Shown in pieces: positions 25,539-34,381 of a stretch of 64,000 bases of DNA. The notes under the pieces are model-generated. The model did no database searches. It was given only the letters and a program-made list of their open reading frames with translations, and was not told the origin of the DNA. Within the stretch, counting starts at the first letter, position 1; each line of letters starts with the position of its first letter. This DNA is from Sphingobium sp. WTD-1. GTDB taxonomy: Bacteria; Pseudomonadota; Alphaproteobacteria; Sphingomonadales; Sphingomonadaceae. The stretch lies in NCBI RefSeq assembly GCF_030128825.1, contig NZ_CP119127.1:3709501-3773500 (forward strand), in the 5' to 3' direction. The position numbers and the translations under genes were made by a program.

Positions 25539-26540
25539 ATGAGCAAGCCAACGGTTCTGGTCACGGGCGGCGCCGGCTATATCGGCAGCCATGCGGTGCT
25601 GGCGCTGAAGGATGCCGGCTATGGCGTGGTGGTGATCGACAATCTCGTCACCGGCTTCCGCTGGGCCGTGCCGCAAGACGTCCCCTTCGTGCAGGGCGAC
25701 ATCGCCGACCAGGCGCTGGTACAGGCGACGCTGCGCGACCATGGCGTCCAGGCGATCATGCATTTCGCCGGATCGGTGGTGGTGCCGGAATCGGTCGAGA
25801 ACCCGCTCAAATATTATAACAATAACAGCGCCAAGACCCGCGACCTGCTGGAAAGCGCGGTCGCCGTCGGCGTGCCCCATTTCATCTTCTCCTCGACCGC
25901 CGCCACCTATGGCATCCCGGAGGAAAGCCCGGTCAGGGAAACGACGCCGCAGCGGCCGATCAATCCCTATGGCATGTCGAAGCTGATGACCGAATATATG
26001 CTGCGCGACGTCGCCGCCGCCCACGCCATGAACTTCTGCGCCCTGCGCTATTTCAACGTCGCGGGCGCCGATCCGCAGGGCCGCACCGGCCAGTCGACGG
26101 CCGGCGCCACCCACCTCATCAAGGTCGCGGTCGAGGCGGCGCTGGGCAAGCGCAGCCATGTCAGCGTCTTCGGCACCGATTTCGCCACGCCCGACGGCAC
26201 CGGCGTGCGCGACTATATCCATGTCAGTGATCTCGCCGCCGCCCATGTGCTGGCGCTCGAAGCGCTGATCGCCCACCCCGATCGCAACTACATGCTCAAT
26301 TGCGGCTATGGCCGGGGCTTCTCCGTCCTTGAAGTGCTGGATGCGATCGACCGGGTCACCAACATGACGATCGAGCGCCGACTGGAAGGTCGCCGTGCGG
26401 GCGATCCCGACGCGCTGATTTCCGACAATAGCGCGCTCATGGCCGAATTTCCCTGGCAGCCGCGCTATGCCGATCTCAATCAGATCGTCGATCATGCGCT
26501 CGCCTGGGAACGCAAGCTGAGCGACATTCAGAAGGCATGA
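25539..26540 (+). CDS. galE: UDP-glucose 4-epimerase
   Basis: 333 residues. GGAGYIG at 10-16 binds NAD+, and the catalytic residues are Thr/Ser near SSTAA (118-122), Tyr144 and Lys148 (NPYGMSK). It interconverts UDP-glucose and UDP-galactose for surface polysaccharide synthesis or galactose use. The ATG at 25539 is the only start giving the family N-terminus; it sits directly after the terminator of the preceding operon, so its promoter or read-through source is unclear. YbaK and pgl genes follow closely and may be co-transcribed. Confidence 0.94.
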   Translation: MSKPTVLVTGGAGYIGSHAVLALKDAGYGVVVIDNLVTGFRWAVPQDVPFVQGDIADQALVQATLRDHGVQAIMHFAGSVVVPESVENPLKYYNNNSAKTRDLLESAVAVGVPHFIFSSTAATYGIPEESPVRETTPQRPINPYGMSKLMTEYMLRDVAAAHAMNFCALRYFNVAGADPQGRTGQSTAGATHLIKVAVEAALGKRSHVSVFGTDFATPDGTGVRDYIHVSDLAAAHVLALEALIAHPDRNYMLNCGYGRGFSVLEVLDAIDRVTNMTIERRLEGRRAGDPDALISDNSALMAEFPWQPRYADLNQIVDHALAWERKLSDIQKA

Positions 26541-26550
26541 GGCAAAAAGC

Positions 26551-27027
26551 ATGAGCGAAGCCAGCGTTCGCGCCTTCTTCGCCGCGCAGGCGCCCGATGT
26601 CGTCATCATCGACCAGGGCGTCAGCACCGCAACGGTAGTCGAGGCGGCAACTGCGCTGGGCGTCGAACCCGCGCGCATTGCCAAGACCCTGTCGCTGCGC
26701 GTCGGCGACAGGGTGGTGCTGGTCTGCGCCCGCGGCGACGCCCGCCTGTCCAATGGCAAGGCCAAGGCCGCGCTGGGCGCCAAGCCGCGTATGCTGGGTG
26801 CGCATGAGGTGGAAGAGATTACCGGCCATCCGGTCGGCGGTGTCTGTCCCTTCGGCCTCGCCAGCGCCCTACCCGTCTATTGTGATGTCTCGCTACAGGC
26901 GTTCGACACCGTGTTTCCGGCGGCGGGATCGCGCACCGCATCGGTCGAACTGACGCCCGACCGGCTTGCCGCCTTGACCGGGGCGCTATGGATCGACATC
27001 TGCACCCTTCCCGAAATCGTCGAGTGA
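26551..27027 (+). CDS. YbaK/EbsC-family aminoacyl-tRNA deacylase
   Basis: 158 residues. The fold signature includes IAKTLSLRVGDRVVLVCARGDARLSNGKAK with the catalytic-type lysine, HEVEEITGHPVGGVCPFGL and a C-terminal strand. Members hydrolyse mischarged tRNAs (for example Cys-tRNA-Pro in YbaK) as free-standing editing factors. Ten bases after galE and five before the pgl start, so likely in one transcript; no functional link between the three is obvious. Confidence 0.88.
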   Translation: MSEASVRAFFAAQAPDVVIIDQGVSTATVVEAATALGVEPARIAKTLSLRVGDRVVLVCARGDARLSNGKAKAALGAKPRMLGAHEVEEITGHPVGGVCPFGLASALPVYCDVSLQAFDTVFPAAGSRTASVELTPDRLAALTGALWIDICTLPEIVE

Positions 27028-27032
27028 GAGCC

Positions 27033-27725
27033 ATGCCGACCGAACATATCTTTACCACCGGGGCTGAGGCCGCCACCGATATCGCCGCCCGCATCGCCAC
27101 CCTCTTGTCGGATGCGATCGCCCAGCGCGGCATCGCCACCCTCGCAGTCTCGGGTGGCCGCTCGCCGCGCCCGGTGCTGGAAGCGCTGTCGAAAGTGCCG
27201 CTCGACTGGACCAAGCTGATCGTCACCCTGGTCGACGAACGCTGGGTCGATCCGGTCAGCGCCGACAGCAATGAACGGCTCGTGCGCGAAACCCTGCTCC
27301 AGGGTCCGGCCGCTGCCGCCCGCTTCGTGCCGATGAAGAACGGCGCCGCCGACGCCTATGCCGGCCAGAGCGCGGTCGAGGCGGACTTTGCCGCCCTGCC
27401 CTGGCCGTTCGACATCATCCTGCTCGGCATGGGCGATGACGGCCATACCGCCTCGCTTTTCCCCGAGGGTAAGGAACTGGCCGAGGGGCTTTCTACTCAG
27501 GCTTACACGATTGCCGCCACCCCGCCGGTCGCGCCGCACCAGCGCCTGTCGCTGACCGCGCACGCGATCCTGCAAAGCCGCCATATCTTCCTGCAGATCG
27601 GCGGTGCGGGCAAGAAGGCGGTCTATGACCTGGCGCTGGCCGGCGGCCCGGTCGAGCAACTGCCGATCCGCCTTGCGCTGCTGCAGGACAAGGTGCCGGT
27701 CGAGGTGTGGATCGCCGAAGCCTGA
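27033..27725 (+). CDS. pgl: 6-phosphogluconolactonase
   Basis: 230 residues. SGGRSPRPVLEAL near 45-57, VDERWVDPVSADSNERL and LLGMGDDGHTASLFP are the conserved motifs of DevB-type Pgl. It hydrolyses 6-phosphogluconolactone, the product of Zwf, to 6-phosphogluconate. Here it is about 5 kb from zwf-edd-glk-eda, transcribed in the same direction, so the full Entner-Doudoroff set is within this window but in two transcription units. Start at 27033 overlaps nothing and follows GAGAG. Confidence 0.93.
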   Translation: MPTEHIFTTGAEAATDIAARIATLLSDAIAQRGIATLAVSGGRSPRPVLEALSKVPLDWTKLIVTLVDERWVDPVSADSNERLVRETLLQGPAAAARFVPMKNGAADAYAGQSAVEADFAALPWPFDIILLGMGDDGHTASLFPEGKELAEGLSTQAYTIAATPPVAPHQRLSLTAHAILQSRHIFLQIGGAGKKAVYDLALAGGPVEQLPIRLALLQDKVPVEVWIAEA

Positions 27726-27735
27726 CGCTTTCATC

Positions 27736-27805
27736 CGTTCGTTTCGAGCCTGTCGAGAAATGCTGGCGCAGCGCTATCCGCTTCTCGACACGCTCAAAGT
27801 GAACG
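27736..27805. repeat. REP-like long inverted repeat
   Basis: Left arm 27736-27759 and right arm 27782-27805 match at about 20 of 24 positions when folded. The core TTTCGAGCCTGTCGAGAA / TTCTCGACACGCTCAAAG is of the kind seen dispersed between sphingomonad genes. It lies just after pgl and before a convergent gene and may act in termination or mRNA end protection. Genome copy number cannot be judged from this window. Confidence 0.6.
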
Positions 27806-27814
27806 CAAGTTGAT

Positions 27815-28078
27815 TCAATTTGTCGGCTCATGTTTCGAGATCAGATAGCGCCACACCCCGACCGCGTTGATCGCCAGCAGCGCGACATTCTGCCAGCCGA
27901 TGCCCTCGCTGTCCTTGTCCAGGAAGCCCCAGCCGATCAGCGCGATCGAACTGGTGACGAACAGCACGAACGCCCAGCCGGTGATCCGCCGCCCCAGATT
28001 CAGCGACACGACCAGCGCCGCGAGCGTGGCGGCGCCGGCACCATAATATTGCAGGACGGTGAGCAGCGCCTGGTTCAT
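27815..28078 (-). CDS. Small inner-membrane protein, three hydrophobic segments
   Basis: 87 residues with segments near 8-26 (VLQYYGAGAATLAALVVSL), 34-50 (AFVLFVTSSIALIGWGF) and 60-78 (VALLAINAVGVWRYL). The layout recalls small PnuC-like or half-SemiSWEET-like proteins (three-helix bundle with WR after the last helix), and similar unnamed proteins occur in other proteobacteria. No function assigned. Divergent from the aminotransferase gene with a 57-base gap; start at 28078 begins MNQALLTV but lacks a strong ribosome site. Confidence 0.65.
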   Translation of the reverse strand: MNQALLTVLQYYGAGAATLAALVVSLNLGRRITGWAFVLFVTSSIALIGWGFLDKDSEGIGWQNVALLAINAVGVWRYLISKHEPTN

Positions 28079-28135
28079 GCCAGACAGAACGTGGCGGCCA
28101 TGGACATGGTTGCCCGCAGAGAATAGGCATCCGGC

Positions 28136-29272
28136 ATGATTGCCCAGATCGATCCCTTTCACGCCATCGCCATCAGCCGCGAGGCCCATGCCCTCAAGGC
28201 TGCGGGCCGCTCCATCCTGCACATGGAGTTCGGCCAGCCCTCGACCGGTGCGCCCGCCGCCGCCATCGCGCTGGCGCATGAGGTGCTCGACACCGATCCG
28301 ATGGGTTATTGGGAAAGCCCGGCGCTCAAGGAACGGATCGCCCGCCTCTATGCCGATCGGCACAATGTCGCCGTCGATCCCGAACAGGTGCTGCTGACCT
28401 GCGGCGCTTCGCCCGGCCTGGTGCTGGCGCTCACCAGCCTGTTCGCGCCCGGTGCCCGTGTCGCTACCGCGCGGCCCGGCTATGTCGCCTATCGCAATAC
28501 GCTCAAGGCGCTCTATCTGGAACCGGTCGAGATCGCCTGCGGCCCGGCCGAACGCTACCAGATCAGCGCCGACGCGCTGGCCGCGCTCGATCCGGCGCCC
28601 GACGGCCTGATCCTCGCCAGCCCGGCCAACCCGACCGGCACGATCATCCCGGCCGACGAACTGGCGGCGATCGCCAGGGTCTGCGCCGATCGGGGCATCC
28701 GCATCATCTCCGACGAAATCTATCATGGCCTCAGCTTCGGCGAACCGGCGCGGTCGATGCTGGAATTTGCCCCCGACGCCGTGATCGTGAACAGCTTCTC
28801 CAAATATTTCAGCATGGCCGGCTGGCGGCTGGGCTGGATCGTCGTGCCCGCCGATCTGATCGGCGCGGCGCGGGCGCGAATGGGCAATCTGTTCCTGACG
28901 CCGCCGGTGCTGGCGCAGCAGGCGGGGCTGGCCGCGTTCGACTGCACCGACGAACTGGAAGGCCATGTCGACACCTATCGCCGCAACCGGCAATTGCTGC
29001 TCGACGCCTTGCCCGCGCTCGGCCTCGCCAGCATCGCCCCGCCCGATGGCGCCTTCTACATCTATGCCGATATCAGCCATCTCACCAATGACAGCCTGGC
29101 CTTCTGCCAGAAGCTGCTGCGCGAGACCGGCGTCGCCACCGCGCCGGGGATCGATTTCGATCCGGTCGACGGCCACCGCTTCATCCGTTTCAGCTTCGCC
29201 GTCTCGACCGACCGGGTCGAGGATGCGATCGCGCGGATGATCCCATGGTTCCAGGCGCAACCAAGCCGCTGA
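28136..29272 (+). CDS. Class I/II PLP-dependent aminotransferase
   Basis: 378 residues, fold type I. The PLP lysine is Lys223 in NSFSKYFSMAGWRLGW; SPANPTGT (162-169) and ISDEIYHGL (191-199) are the standard cofactor motifs, and RFSFA near the C-terminus holds the substrate-carboxylate arginine. Closest to aspartate/aromatic aminotransferases of the Igamma group. Substrate preference cannot be read. It stands alone, ending just before the tRNA-Leu on the other strand. Confidence 0.9.
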   Translation: MIAQIDPFHAIAISREAHALKAAGRSILHMEFGQPSTGAPAAAIALAHEVLDTDPMGYWESPALKERIARLYADRHNVAVDPEQVLLTCGASPGLVLALTSLFAPGARVATARPGYVAYRNTLKALYLEPVEIACGPAERYQISADALAALDPAPDGLILASPANPTGTIIPADELAAIARVCADRGIRIISDEIYHGLSFGEPARSMLEFAPDAVIVNSFSKYFSMAGWRLGWIVVPADLIGAARARMGNLFLTPPVLAQQAGLAAFDCTDELEGHVDTYRRNRQLLLDALPALGLASIAPPDGAFYIYADISHLTNDSLAFCQKLLRETGVATAPGIDFDPVDGHRFIRFSFAVSTDRVEDAIARMIPWFQAQPSR

Positions 29273-29367
29273 AAGGCAGCGAACACGAGAGGCTTCGTAA
29301 CGCCATCTGCAATTTTGTGAGGAATAAGCGATGCCGCAAATGGCAGCGCCTGAGGCCGATCAAAAGA

Positions 29368-29452
29368 TGGTGCGGGCGGTCGGAATCGAACCGACACTCC
29401 TTGCGGAACCGGATTTTGAGTCCGGCGCGTCTACCAGTTTCACCACGCCCGC
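29368..29452 (-). tRNA. tRNA-Leu (anticodon CAA)
   Basis: Minus-strand sequence starts GCGGGCG and ends CGCCCGCACCA, giving a perfect 7-bp acceptor stem and an encoded CCA. The anticodon arm has the loop CTCAAAA with CAA at positions 34-36 (plus-strand 29416-29418), reading UUG. A long variable arm and the GGTTCGATTCC T-loop complete an 85-nt class II leucine tRNA. Confidence 0.96.
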
Positions 29453-29551
29453 ATCTGATCGTGGAAGGGGGCACCTAGCAGGTCATGAACCGGCTGCAAA
29501 GCCCCCAAAATCACTCCCGCAACAAAGCCGCCAGGCAGGCGAAACAAGGGC

Positions 29552-29929
29552 CTAGCGGCGGGCGCGCAGCCGGGCGCGCAGAGTGAGGCCGTAGCCGATC
29601 GTCACGGCCATCCCCGCCCCCACCGCGATGCAGCCGCCGACGACCGCCACCGGGATCGGCGCGAACGCCCAGAAGCCGGCATAGATAATGCCGCTGAGCG
29701 CCATCGACCAGCCGCCGACCCGTGCCACCTGCCGCGCGCAGGCGTCGGGCAGGAACGCCTTGGGCATGCGATTGCCATACCAGGCGATCATCAACCCGTT
29801 GGCGCCAATCACCAGCCGCGTGACCATGTCACGGTCCAGCCAGTCGAGCTTGCGCCCCTGGCTGGCGGCCAGGGCCAGCAGCAGGATACCGCCGCCCCAC
29901 AGCAGGCCCGCCTTCAATTCCCTGTCCAT
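29552..29929 (-). CDS. Small membrane protein paired with an ArsR regulator
   Basis: 125 residues with four hydrophobic segments (about 8-22, 37-52, 70-92, 97-118) and an Arg-rich C-terminus. The start overlaps the end of the ArsR-type gene (29914-29929), so the regulator and the membrane protein are coupled. ArsR-type SdpR regulators are often followed by membrane proteins of the SdpI kind, but this protein is shorter and I could not match SdpI motifs, so only the pairing is firm. Confidence 0.7.
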   Translation of the reverse strand: MDRELKAGLLWGGGILLLALAASQGRKLDWLDRDMVTRLVIGANGLMIAWYGNRMPKAFLPDACARQVARVGGWSMALSGIIYAGFWAFAPIPVAVVGGCIAVGAGMAVTIGYGLTLRARLRARR

Positions 29930-30222
29930 CCTGCCTTCTCCCGATGCTGATCCGGCGCGTCCACGCCGATGCCGAACGGCTGGGCGAAGCCCAGCAGCGC
30001 CTCTTCCAGCACCGACAATTTGAGATGATAGATGACCGACTTGCCGGCCTTTTCGGCATGGACCAGGTCCGCCTCCTTCAGCACCGCGAAATGCGCCGAC
30101 ATGGTCGGCTTGGAGACATCGAACTGGTCGCTCAGTTCGCCCGCGCTCATCGGCCCTTGCCGCAGCAATTGCAGCACCCGGCGACGGGTCGGATCGGACA
30201 AGGCGCGGAAGACCTGGCTCAT
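29914..30222 (-). CDS. ArsR-family transcriptional regulator (SdpR-like)
   Basis: 102 residues. The winged helix spans MSQVFRALSDPTRRRVLQLL through SKPTMSAHFAVLKEADLV, the form seen in autorepressor SdpR-type proteins. No cysteine metal-binding pair is present in the recognition helix, so a classical arsenic or metal sensor is unlikely. There is no ribosome site before the ATG at 30222, and a TTAGCTAA palindrome sits 10 bases upstream. Likely represses its own two-gene operon. Confidence 0.9.
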   Translation of the reverse strand: MSQVFRALSDPTRRRVLQLLRQGPMSAGELSDQFDVSKPTMSAHFAVLKEADLVHAEKAGKSVIYHLKLSVLEEALLGFAQPFGIGVDAPDQHREKAGWTGN

Positions 30223-30232
30223 GATAAGATAA

Positions 30233-30240
30233 TTAGCTAA
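30233..30240. promoter_or_regulatory. Candidate ArsR autoregulatory palindrome
   Basis: TTAGCTAA is a perfect 8-bp palindrome in an AT-rich patch (AAGATAATTAGCTAACC) directly upstream of the ArsR-type start, where a repressor would block transcription. Short, so it could be chance. Confidence 0.4.
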
Positions 30241-30338
30241 CCATCGAAATGAGTCAAGCGACCGTGATGATCGCCGTGGCGCTGCCGCGCCGGCTGCGAT
30301 AGGGAGCCGCCAAAGTTTCCTTCAATTCAGGCAGAGAC

Positions 30339-30677
30339 ATGGCCCGCAAATATTCCAAACATGGCCCCTATGAAGATGTGCATCGCGAGGAAGAGGAAGC
30401 GCCGCCCCCGCCGCCCTGCTGGCTATGCGGGCGTCCAACGGGCACGACCATCGTGTGGCATCATCCCGTTCCCAAGAGCCGGGGCGGCCGCGATGTCGTG
30501 CCGATGCACGGCATCTGCCAGCAGACGCTGATCGCCAATTTCACCAATTCCGAATTACAGCGCCACGGCATGGACGTGGAGGGCCTGCTGCTCCATCCAC
30601 CGATCCGCAAGTTCGTCGACTGGGTGGCGAACAAGGATCCCGATTTCACCGCGACCATCACCAAGAAGCAGCGCTGA
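30339..30677 (+). CDS. Small HNH-motif protein
   Basis: 112 residues. A zinc-type pair Cys27-x2-Cys30 (CWLCGRPTG), then His41-His42 in VWHHPVPKSRGGR, and His57/Cys60 form an HNH-endonuclease-like treble clef; Asn67 or Asn70 could be the N. A Pro-rich run of six residues precedes the first cysteine. No phage or restriction genes are near. Could be a nicking or repair nuclease, or a zinc-finger protein that has lost activity. ATG at 30339 has a weak upstream purine stretch. Confidence 0.75.
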   Translation: MARKYSKHGPYEDVHREEEEAPPPPPCWLCGRPTGTTIVWHHPVPKSRGGRDVVPMHGICQQTLIANFTNSELQRHGMDVEGLLLHPPIRKFVDWVANKDPDFTATITKKQR

Positions 30678-30712
30678 TCGAAGTCAGCGCTGCCGCCTGA
30701 TCGACCAGTCGG

Positions 30713-32161
30713 TCAGAACAGCCCCGGCACCTCGCGCTGGGCCGGATTGGGCCGCTGCGGCGCCAGCAATTCGCGCGGGGCGGACACCGGCGACGTCACC
30801 GCCTGTCGGCTGAGCGTCGCCACCGCGCCGCCGATCGGCGTGCAGCTGCGCCCGGCGATGAAGTCCAGCGCCTGCCGGGTCGCCGCCTCGCGCGGATCGC
30901 CCAGCGGATAGCTGATATCGTCCCACGCCTGGCAACTGGCCTTCATGCTGCTCGCCAGCCCGTCATAATAATCGGCGTTGCCCGCGCCATTCTGGGTCGC
31001 AAAGGCAACCACCCGCAACCGGTCGTCACAGGCTTCGCGGTCGATCGCGATCTGCCCGACCGGCTTGCCGTAGGTATTGGCGCCGATCAGCGCCGCCTGC
31101 GCGCCCAGATAGGGGATGAAGGCGTTGATGACGCCTTCGCTGGCCGATGCCGTGCCGCCGCTGCCGATGAAGGCGATGCGGGTGGGCGCGACGGACTGCG
31201 CCAGCGGCTCGAAATAATGGGTCTGGTTCTGGCCGCTCTTTTCCGGGCGATAGGTCATGCGCATGAAGATGTCGGTGCGCGCCCGGTTGCCGCCGAGCAG
31301 ATCGCCCAGCACCTTGGCGGTCGAGACGAGGCCGCCGCCATTATAGCGCAGGTCGAGGATGATGTCGGTCACGCCCTGCGCCTTGAAACCGGCGAACGCG
31401 TCCCGCAGCGGCTGTTCCGCCGACAGGATGAAGGTGCGCAGATTGACATAGCCGACACGGCGGCCGCCATCGTCGATCACCCGTGTGCCATAGCGGTTCG
31501 ATACCGGCATCAGGTCGAAGTCGCGCTTGGTCACGGATACGGTGCGGGTGCTGGTCGCGTCGGCGATGCGCAGCAACCGGGTCGTGCCGGCACTATCCGG
31601 CCCCATCGCATCGGCCACGGCATTGGCGCCGCCCGATGCGAACAGCGACGACACGCTGCGCATGTTCGTGATGCTGGTGCCGATCTCCAATATCTCCGCG
31701 CCGCGATCGATGCCGGCGGCCAGCGCCGGGCCATTCTCGAACGATTCGATGACGAACAGGCGGGTCGCCCCGCTATCGGTCGCGAAGCGCAGGCCGAAGC
31801 CGGCACTCGACCCCGACTGATAATAGGCATTCTCCGCCTTGATGGAGGTGAGATAGGTGAAATAGCGATCCCGCCGCTGCGACCGCGCGCCCTGCGTCAG
31901 CGCGTCGATATAGCTGTCGACGCTGGCATAGCCGGACGGGCTGAGCGCGGACGGCAGGGTTTCGGGGAAAAGATACCATTCCTTGAGCGTCGCCGCCGCC
32001 CAATCCTGCCGTTCGCGCAGCGAACAGGTGGCGGTCGGCGTGGGCGTTGGCGTCGCCGTCGGCGGCGCAGTGCCCGCGCTGTCGGACCCGCCGCCGCCAC
32101 AAGCCGCCAACATCGCCAGCCCACCCGCCAGCAACGCCAGGCGCGCCACACCATGCTTCAT
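30713..32161 (-). CDS. S41-family (C-terminal processing type) protease, lipoprotein
   Basis: 482 residues. The N-terminal signal ends in a lipobox LAAC with Cys21 as lipid site, followed by a Gly/Ser and Thr/Pro-rich linker. The catalytic module shows DIILDLRYNGGG (strand and oxyanion region) and GSGGTASASEGVINAF with the nucleophilic serine; a PDZ-like domain (ENGPALAAGIDRGAEILEIG) precedes it. Likely tethered to a membrane and acting on periplasmic proteins. Start at 32161 is preceded by a GGGGGG stretch; the longer frame adds an implausible N-terminus. Divergent from the MerC-like gene. Confidence 0.88.
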   Translation of the reverse strand: MKHGVARLALLAGGLAMLAACGGGGSDSAGTAPPTATPTPTPTATCSLRERQDWAAATLKEWYLFPETLPSALSPSGYASVDSYIDALTQGARSQRRDRYFTYLTSIKAENAYYQSGSSAGFGLRFATDSGATRLFVIESFENGPALAAGIDRGAEILEIGTSITNMRSVSSLFASGGANAVADAMGPDSAGTTRLLRIADATSTRTVSVTKRDFDLMPVSNRYGTRVIDDGGRRVGYVNLRTFILSAEQPLRDAFAGFKAQGVTDIILDLRYNGGGLVSTAKVLGDLLGGNRARTDIFMRMTYRPEKSGQNQTHYFEPLAQSVAPTRIAFIGSGGTASASEGVINAFIPYLGAQAALIGANTYGKPVGQIAIDREACDDRLRVVAFATQNGAGNADYYDGLASSMKASCQAWDDISYPLGDPREAATRQALDFIAGRSCTPIGGAVATLSRQAVTSPVSAPRELLAPQRPNPAQREVPGLF

Positions 32162-32327
32162 CACTATTCCCCCCAAAGACCGCAGACGGGATAGACCGCG
32201 CACCGCAACACGGCAAGACAGCGTTGAAACAAAAGCGCTTTCCGCGCCGTCAACCAACCGCTCCGGCAACGCCTCTCCGTCCCCCTGCCCTTGACTTCCC
32301 ATGCCCGCATATCGATATGGCCGATGA

Positions 32328-32348
32328 AAATGTAACGTTATATCATTT
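32328..32348. promoter_or_regulatory. Zur-box-like inverted repeat
   Basis: AAATGTAACGTTATATCATTT has symmetric ends (AAATG/CATTT) and an AT-rich centre, close to the Zur/Fur-type consensus with AAATGTTATA/TATAACATTT halves. It ends one base before the ribosome site of the MerC-like gene (start 32359). Confidence 0.5.
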
Positions 32349-32358
32349 AGGAACCATC

Positions 32359-32769
32359 ATGCCCCATTGCGAAGCGCCGGAACGCGATCCGGCCGGCCAC
32401 CCCCGCTCCTGGCTGGACGGCTTCGCCATCTGCGCGTCCGCGCTCTGCACTGTCCATTGCCTGGGCCTGCCGCTGCTCTTCGCCTTGCTGCCGACCATTG
32501 CCGCGCGGATCGATCCGGGCGAATCCTTTCACCTGCTGATGCTGGCCGTCGCCGTGCCGACCAGCCTGTTCGCGCTGTTGCAGGGCTGGCGCCGCCACCG
32601 CGCTGCCCTGCCGCTCGGCATCGGCCTGGTCGGCCTGTCGCTGATGGCCGTGGGCGCGCTGGTCGCCAGCACCCTGCTCGGCGAAGCCATCTGGACCGTC
32701 GGCGGCAGCGCCCTGCTGGCCGGCGCCCATATCCTCAACTGGCGCCGGGGCCTGCGCACCGCCTGCTGA
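32359..32769 (+). CDS. MerC-domain membrane protein
   Basis: 136 residues, four hydrophobic segments. The first carries ICASALCTVHCLGLPLLFALLP, whose cysteines and Pro match the MerC metal-uptake signature, and the C-terminus ends in a cytosolic Trp/Arg segment with a final Cys. Known MerC proteins transport Hg(II), but chromosomal copies like this one lack mer neighbours; a Zur-like site just upstream favours a role in zinc or another thiophilic metal (inference). Start at 32359 follows AGGAACC. Confidence 0.8.
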   Translation: MPHCEAPERDPAGHPRSWLDGFAICASALCTVHCLGLPLLFALLPTIAARIDPGESFHLLMLAVAVPTSLFALLQGWRRHRAALPLGIGLVGLSLMAVGALVASTLLGEAIWTVGGSALLAGAHILNWRRGLRTAC

Positions 32770-32917
32770 CCGACACCATAGACCGCCCCACCCTTCCGCG
32801 AGTCGTTCGCAGTTGCAGCATCATTTTCCTGCCTATAGCCTGCTTGCGTAACGAAGCATGGCCGGTATAAGAGCCGCATCGTGCAGATATAGATAACTAA
32901 CGGAGAAGGACTGTCCT

Positions 32918-34381
32918 TTGACCGAACCGTCTGCCACGTTCCTGTTGTTCGGTGCCACCGGCGATCTTGCCCGGCGCATGATTTTCCCATCGCTCTACAA
33001 TCTTCTGTCGGACGGGCTGCTGCCCGACGACTTCCTGATCATCGCCTCGGCCCGCACCGAAATGGATGACGAGGCCTTTCGCGAGGAAGTCTGCGCGGCG
33101 CTCAAGCAGTTCCTGCCAGCCGACCGCTATGATGCCGACATCGCTGCGCGTTTCCGCGCGATGATCCTCTATCAGCCGGTCGATTCCAGCAACGGCGCCC
33201 ATTTCGCCGAGCTGGCCGAGCGCGTCGATGGACGCCTGGAACGCGGCATTTCCGTCTATCTCTCCACCCCGCCCTCGCTGTTCGGCCCGACCGCCCAGGG
33301 GCTGGCCGACGCCGGCCTGCTGACGCCCAGGACGCGGATCGCGATGGAAAAGCCGATCGGCAAGGATCTCGCCTCCTCCAAGGTCGTGAACGACAGCATC
33401 GGCCACCTCTTCGCCGAAGAGCAGATTTTCCGCGTCGACCATTATCTGGGCAAGGAAACCGTCCAGAACCTGCTGGCGCTCCGCTTCGGCAATGTCATGT
33501 TCGAACCGCTGTGGAACGCCACCGCGATCGACCATGTCCAGATCACCGTCGCCGAAACCGTGGGCCTCGAAGGCCGCGTCTCCTATTATGACGGCGTCGG
33601 CGCGCTGCGCGACATGGTGCAGAACCATATCCTCCAGATCCTTTCCATCCTGACGATGGAGCCGCCCGCCCGCATGGACCCGACCGCGGTGCGCGACGAG
33701 AAGGTCAAGGCGCTGCGTTCGCTGCGTCCGATGACCGCCGAAACGGTCAAGACCCACAGCGTGCGCGGCCAATATACGCCCGGCGCCGTTGGCGGCCAGA
33801 TCGTCACCGGCTATGCCGACGAACTGGGCCAGCCGTCCGACACCGAAACCTTCGTCGCGCTGAAGGCGCATATCGACAATTGGCGCTGGCAGGGCGTGCC
33901 CTTCTACCTGCGCACCGGCAAGCGGCTGCCCGCGCGCCAGTCGGAAATCATGATCGAGTTCAAGCCGGTGCGCCATTCGATCTTCGGCCGTGACGGGCAC
34001 GGATCGGGGCTGGAACCGAACACGCTGGTGATCCGCCTGCAACCGGAAGAATATATCCGCCTGACCATCATGTCGAAGCGGCCGGGACTGGAACGGCAGG
34101 TGCAGCTGGAGGAAGTGACGCTCGACGTGTCGCTGACCGCCGCCTTTGCCGGCCAGCGTCGCCGCATCGCCTATGAACGACTGATCCTGGACCTGCTCGC
34201 CGGCGACCAGACCCTGTTCGTCCGCCGCGACGAGGTGGAAGCTCAATGGGCCTGGATCGATTCCATCATCGACGGATGGAAGGAGGCGCACATGAAGGTG
34301 TCGCCCTATTCCTCCGGGAACTGGGGGCCGTCCTCGGCCATTGCCCTAATCGAACGCGACGGAGCCAGCTGGCATGACTGA
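32918..34381 (+). CDS. zwf: Glucose-6-phosphate 1-dehydrogenase
   Basis: 487 residues starting from TTG at 32918, supported by AGAAGGA seven bases upstream and by the family N-terminus ([21 protein letters not shown], a nucleotide-binding GATGDLA motif). The active-site peptide RVDHYLGKE is near residue 175. It oxidises glucose-6-phosphate to 6-phosphogluconolactone with NADP+. First gene of zwf-edd-glk-eda; its last eight bases overlap the start of edd. The rare start codon may moderate translation. Confidence 0.96.
   Translation: MTEPSATFLLFGATGDLARRMIFPSLYNLLSDGLLPDDFLIIASARTEMDDEAFREEVCAALKQFLPADRYDADIAARFRAMILYQPVDSSNGAHFAELAERVDGRLERGISVYLSTPPSLFGPTAQGLADAGLLTPRTRIAMEKPIGKDLASSKVVNDSIGHLFAEEQIFRVDHYLGKETVQNLLALRFGNVMFEPLWNATAIDHVQITVAETVGLEGRVSYYDGVGALRDMVQNHILQILSILTMEPPARMDPTAVRDEKVKALRSLRPMTAETVKTHSVRGQYTPGAVGGQIVTGYADELGQPSDTETFVALKAHIDNWRWQGVPFYLRTGKRLPARQSEIMIEFKPVRHSIFGRDGHGSGLEPNTLVIRLQPEEYIRLTIMSKRPGLERQVQLEEVTLDVSLTAAFAGQRRRIAYERLILDLLAGDQTLFVRRDEVEAQWAWIDSIIDGWKEAHMKVSPYSSGNWGPSSAIALIERDGASWHD

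Noticed and set aside
23279..25564. 761-residue minus-strand frame opposite fadJ
   Set aside because: A long shadow with His/Gln/Arg-rich composition; the plus strand carries clear FadJ motifs.
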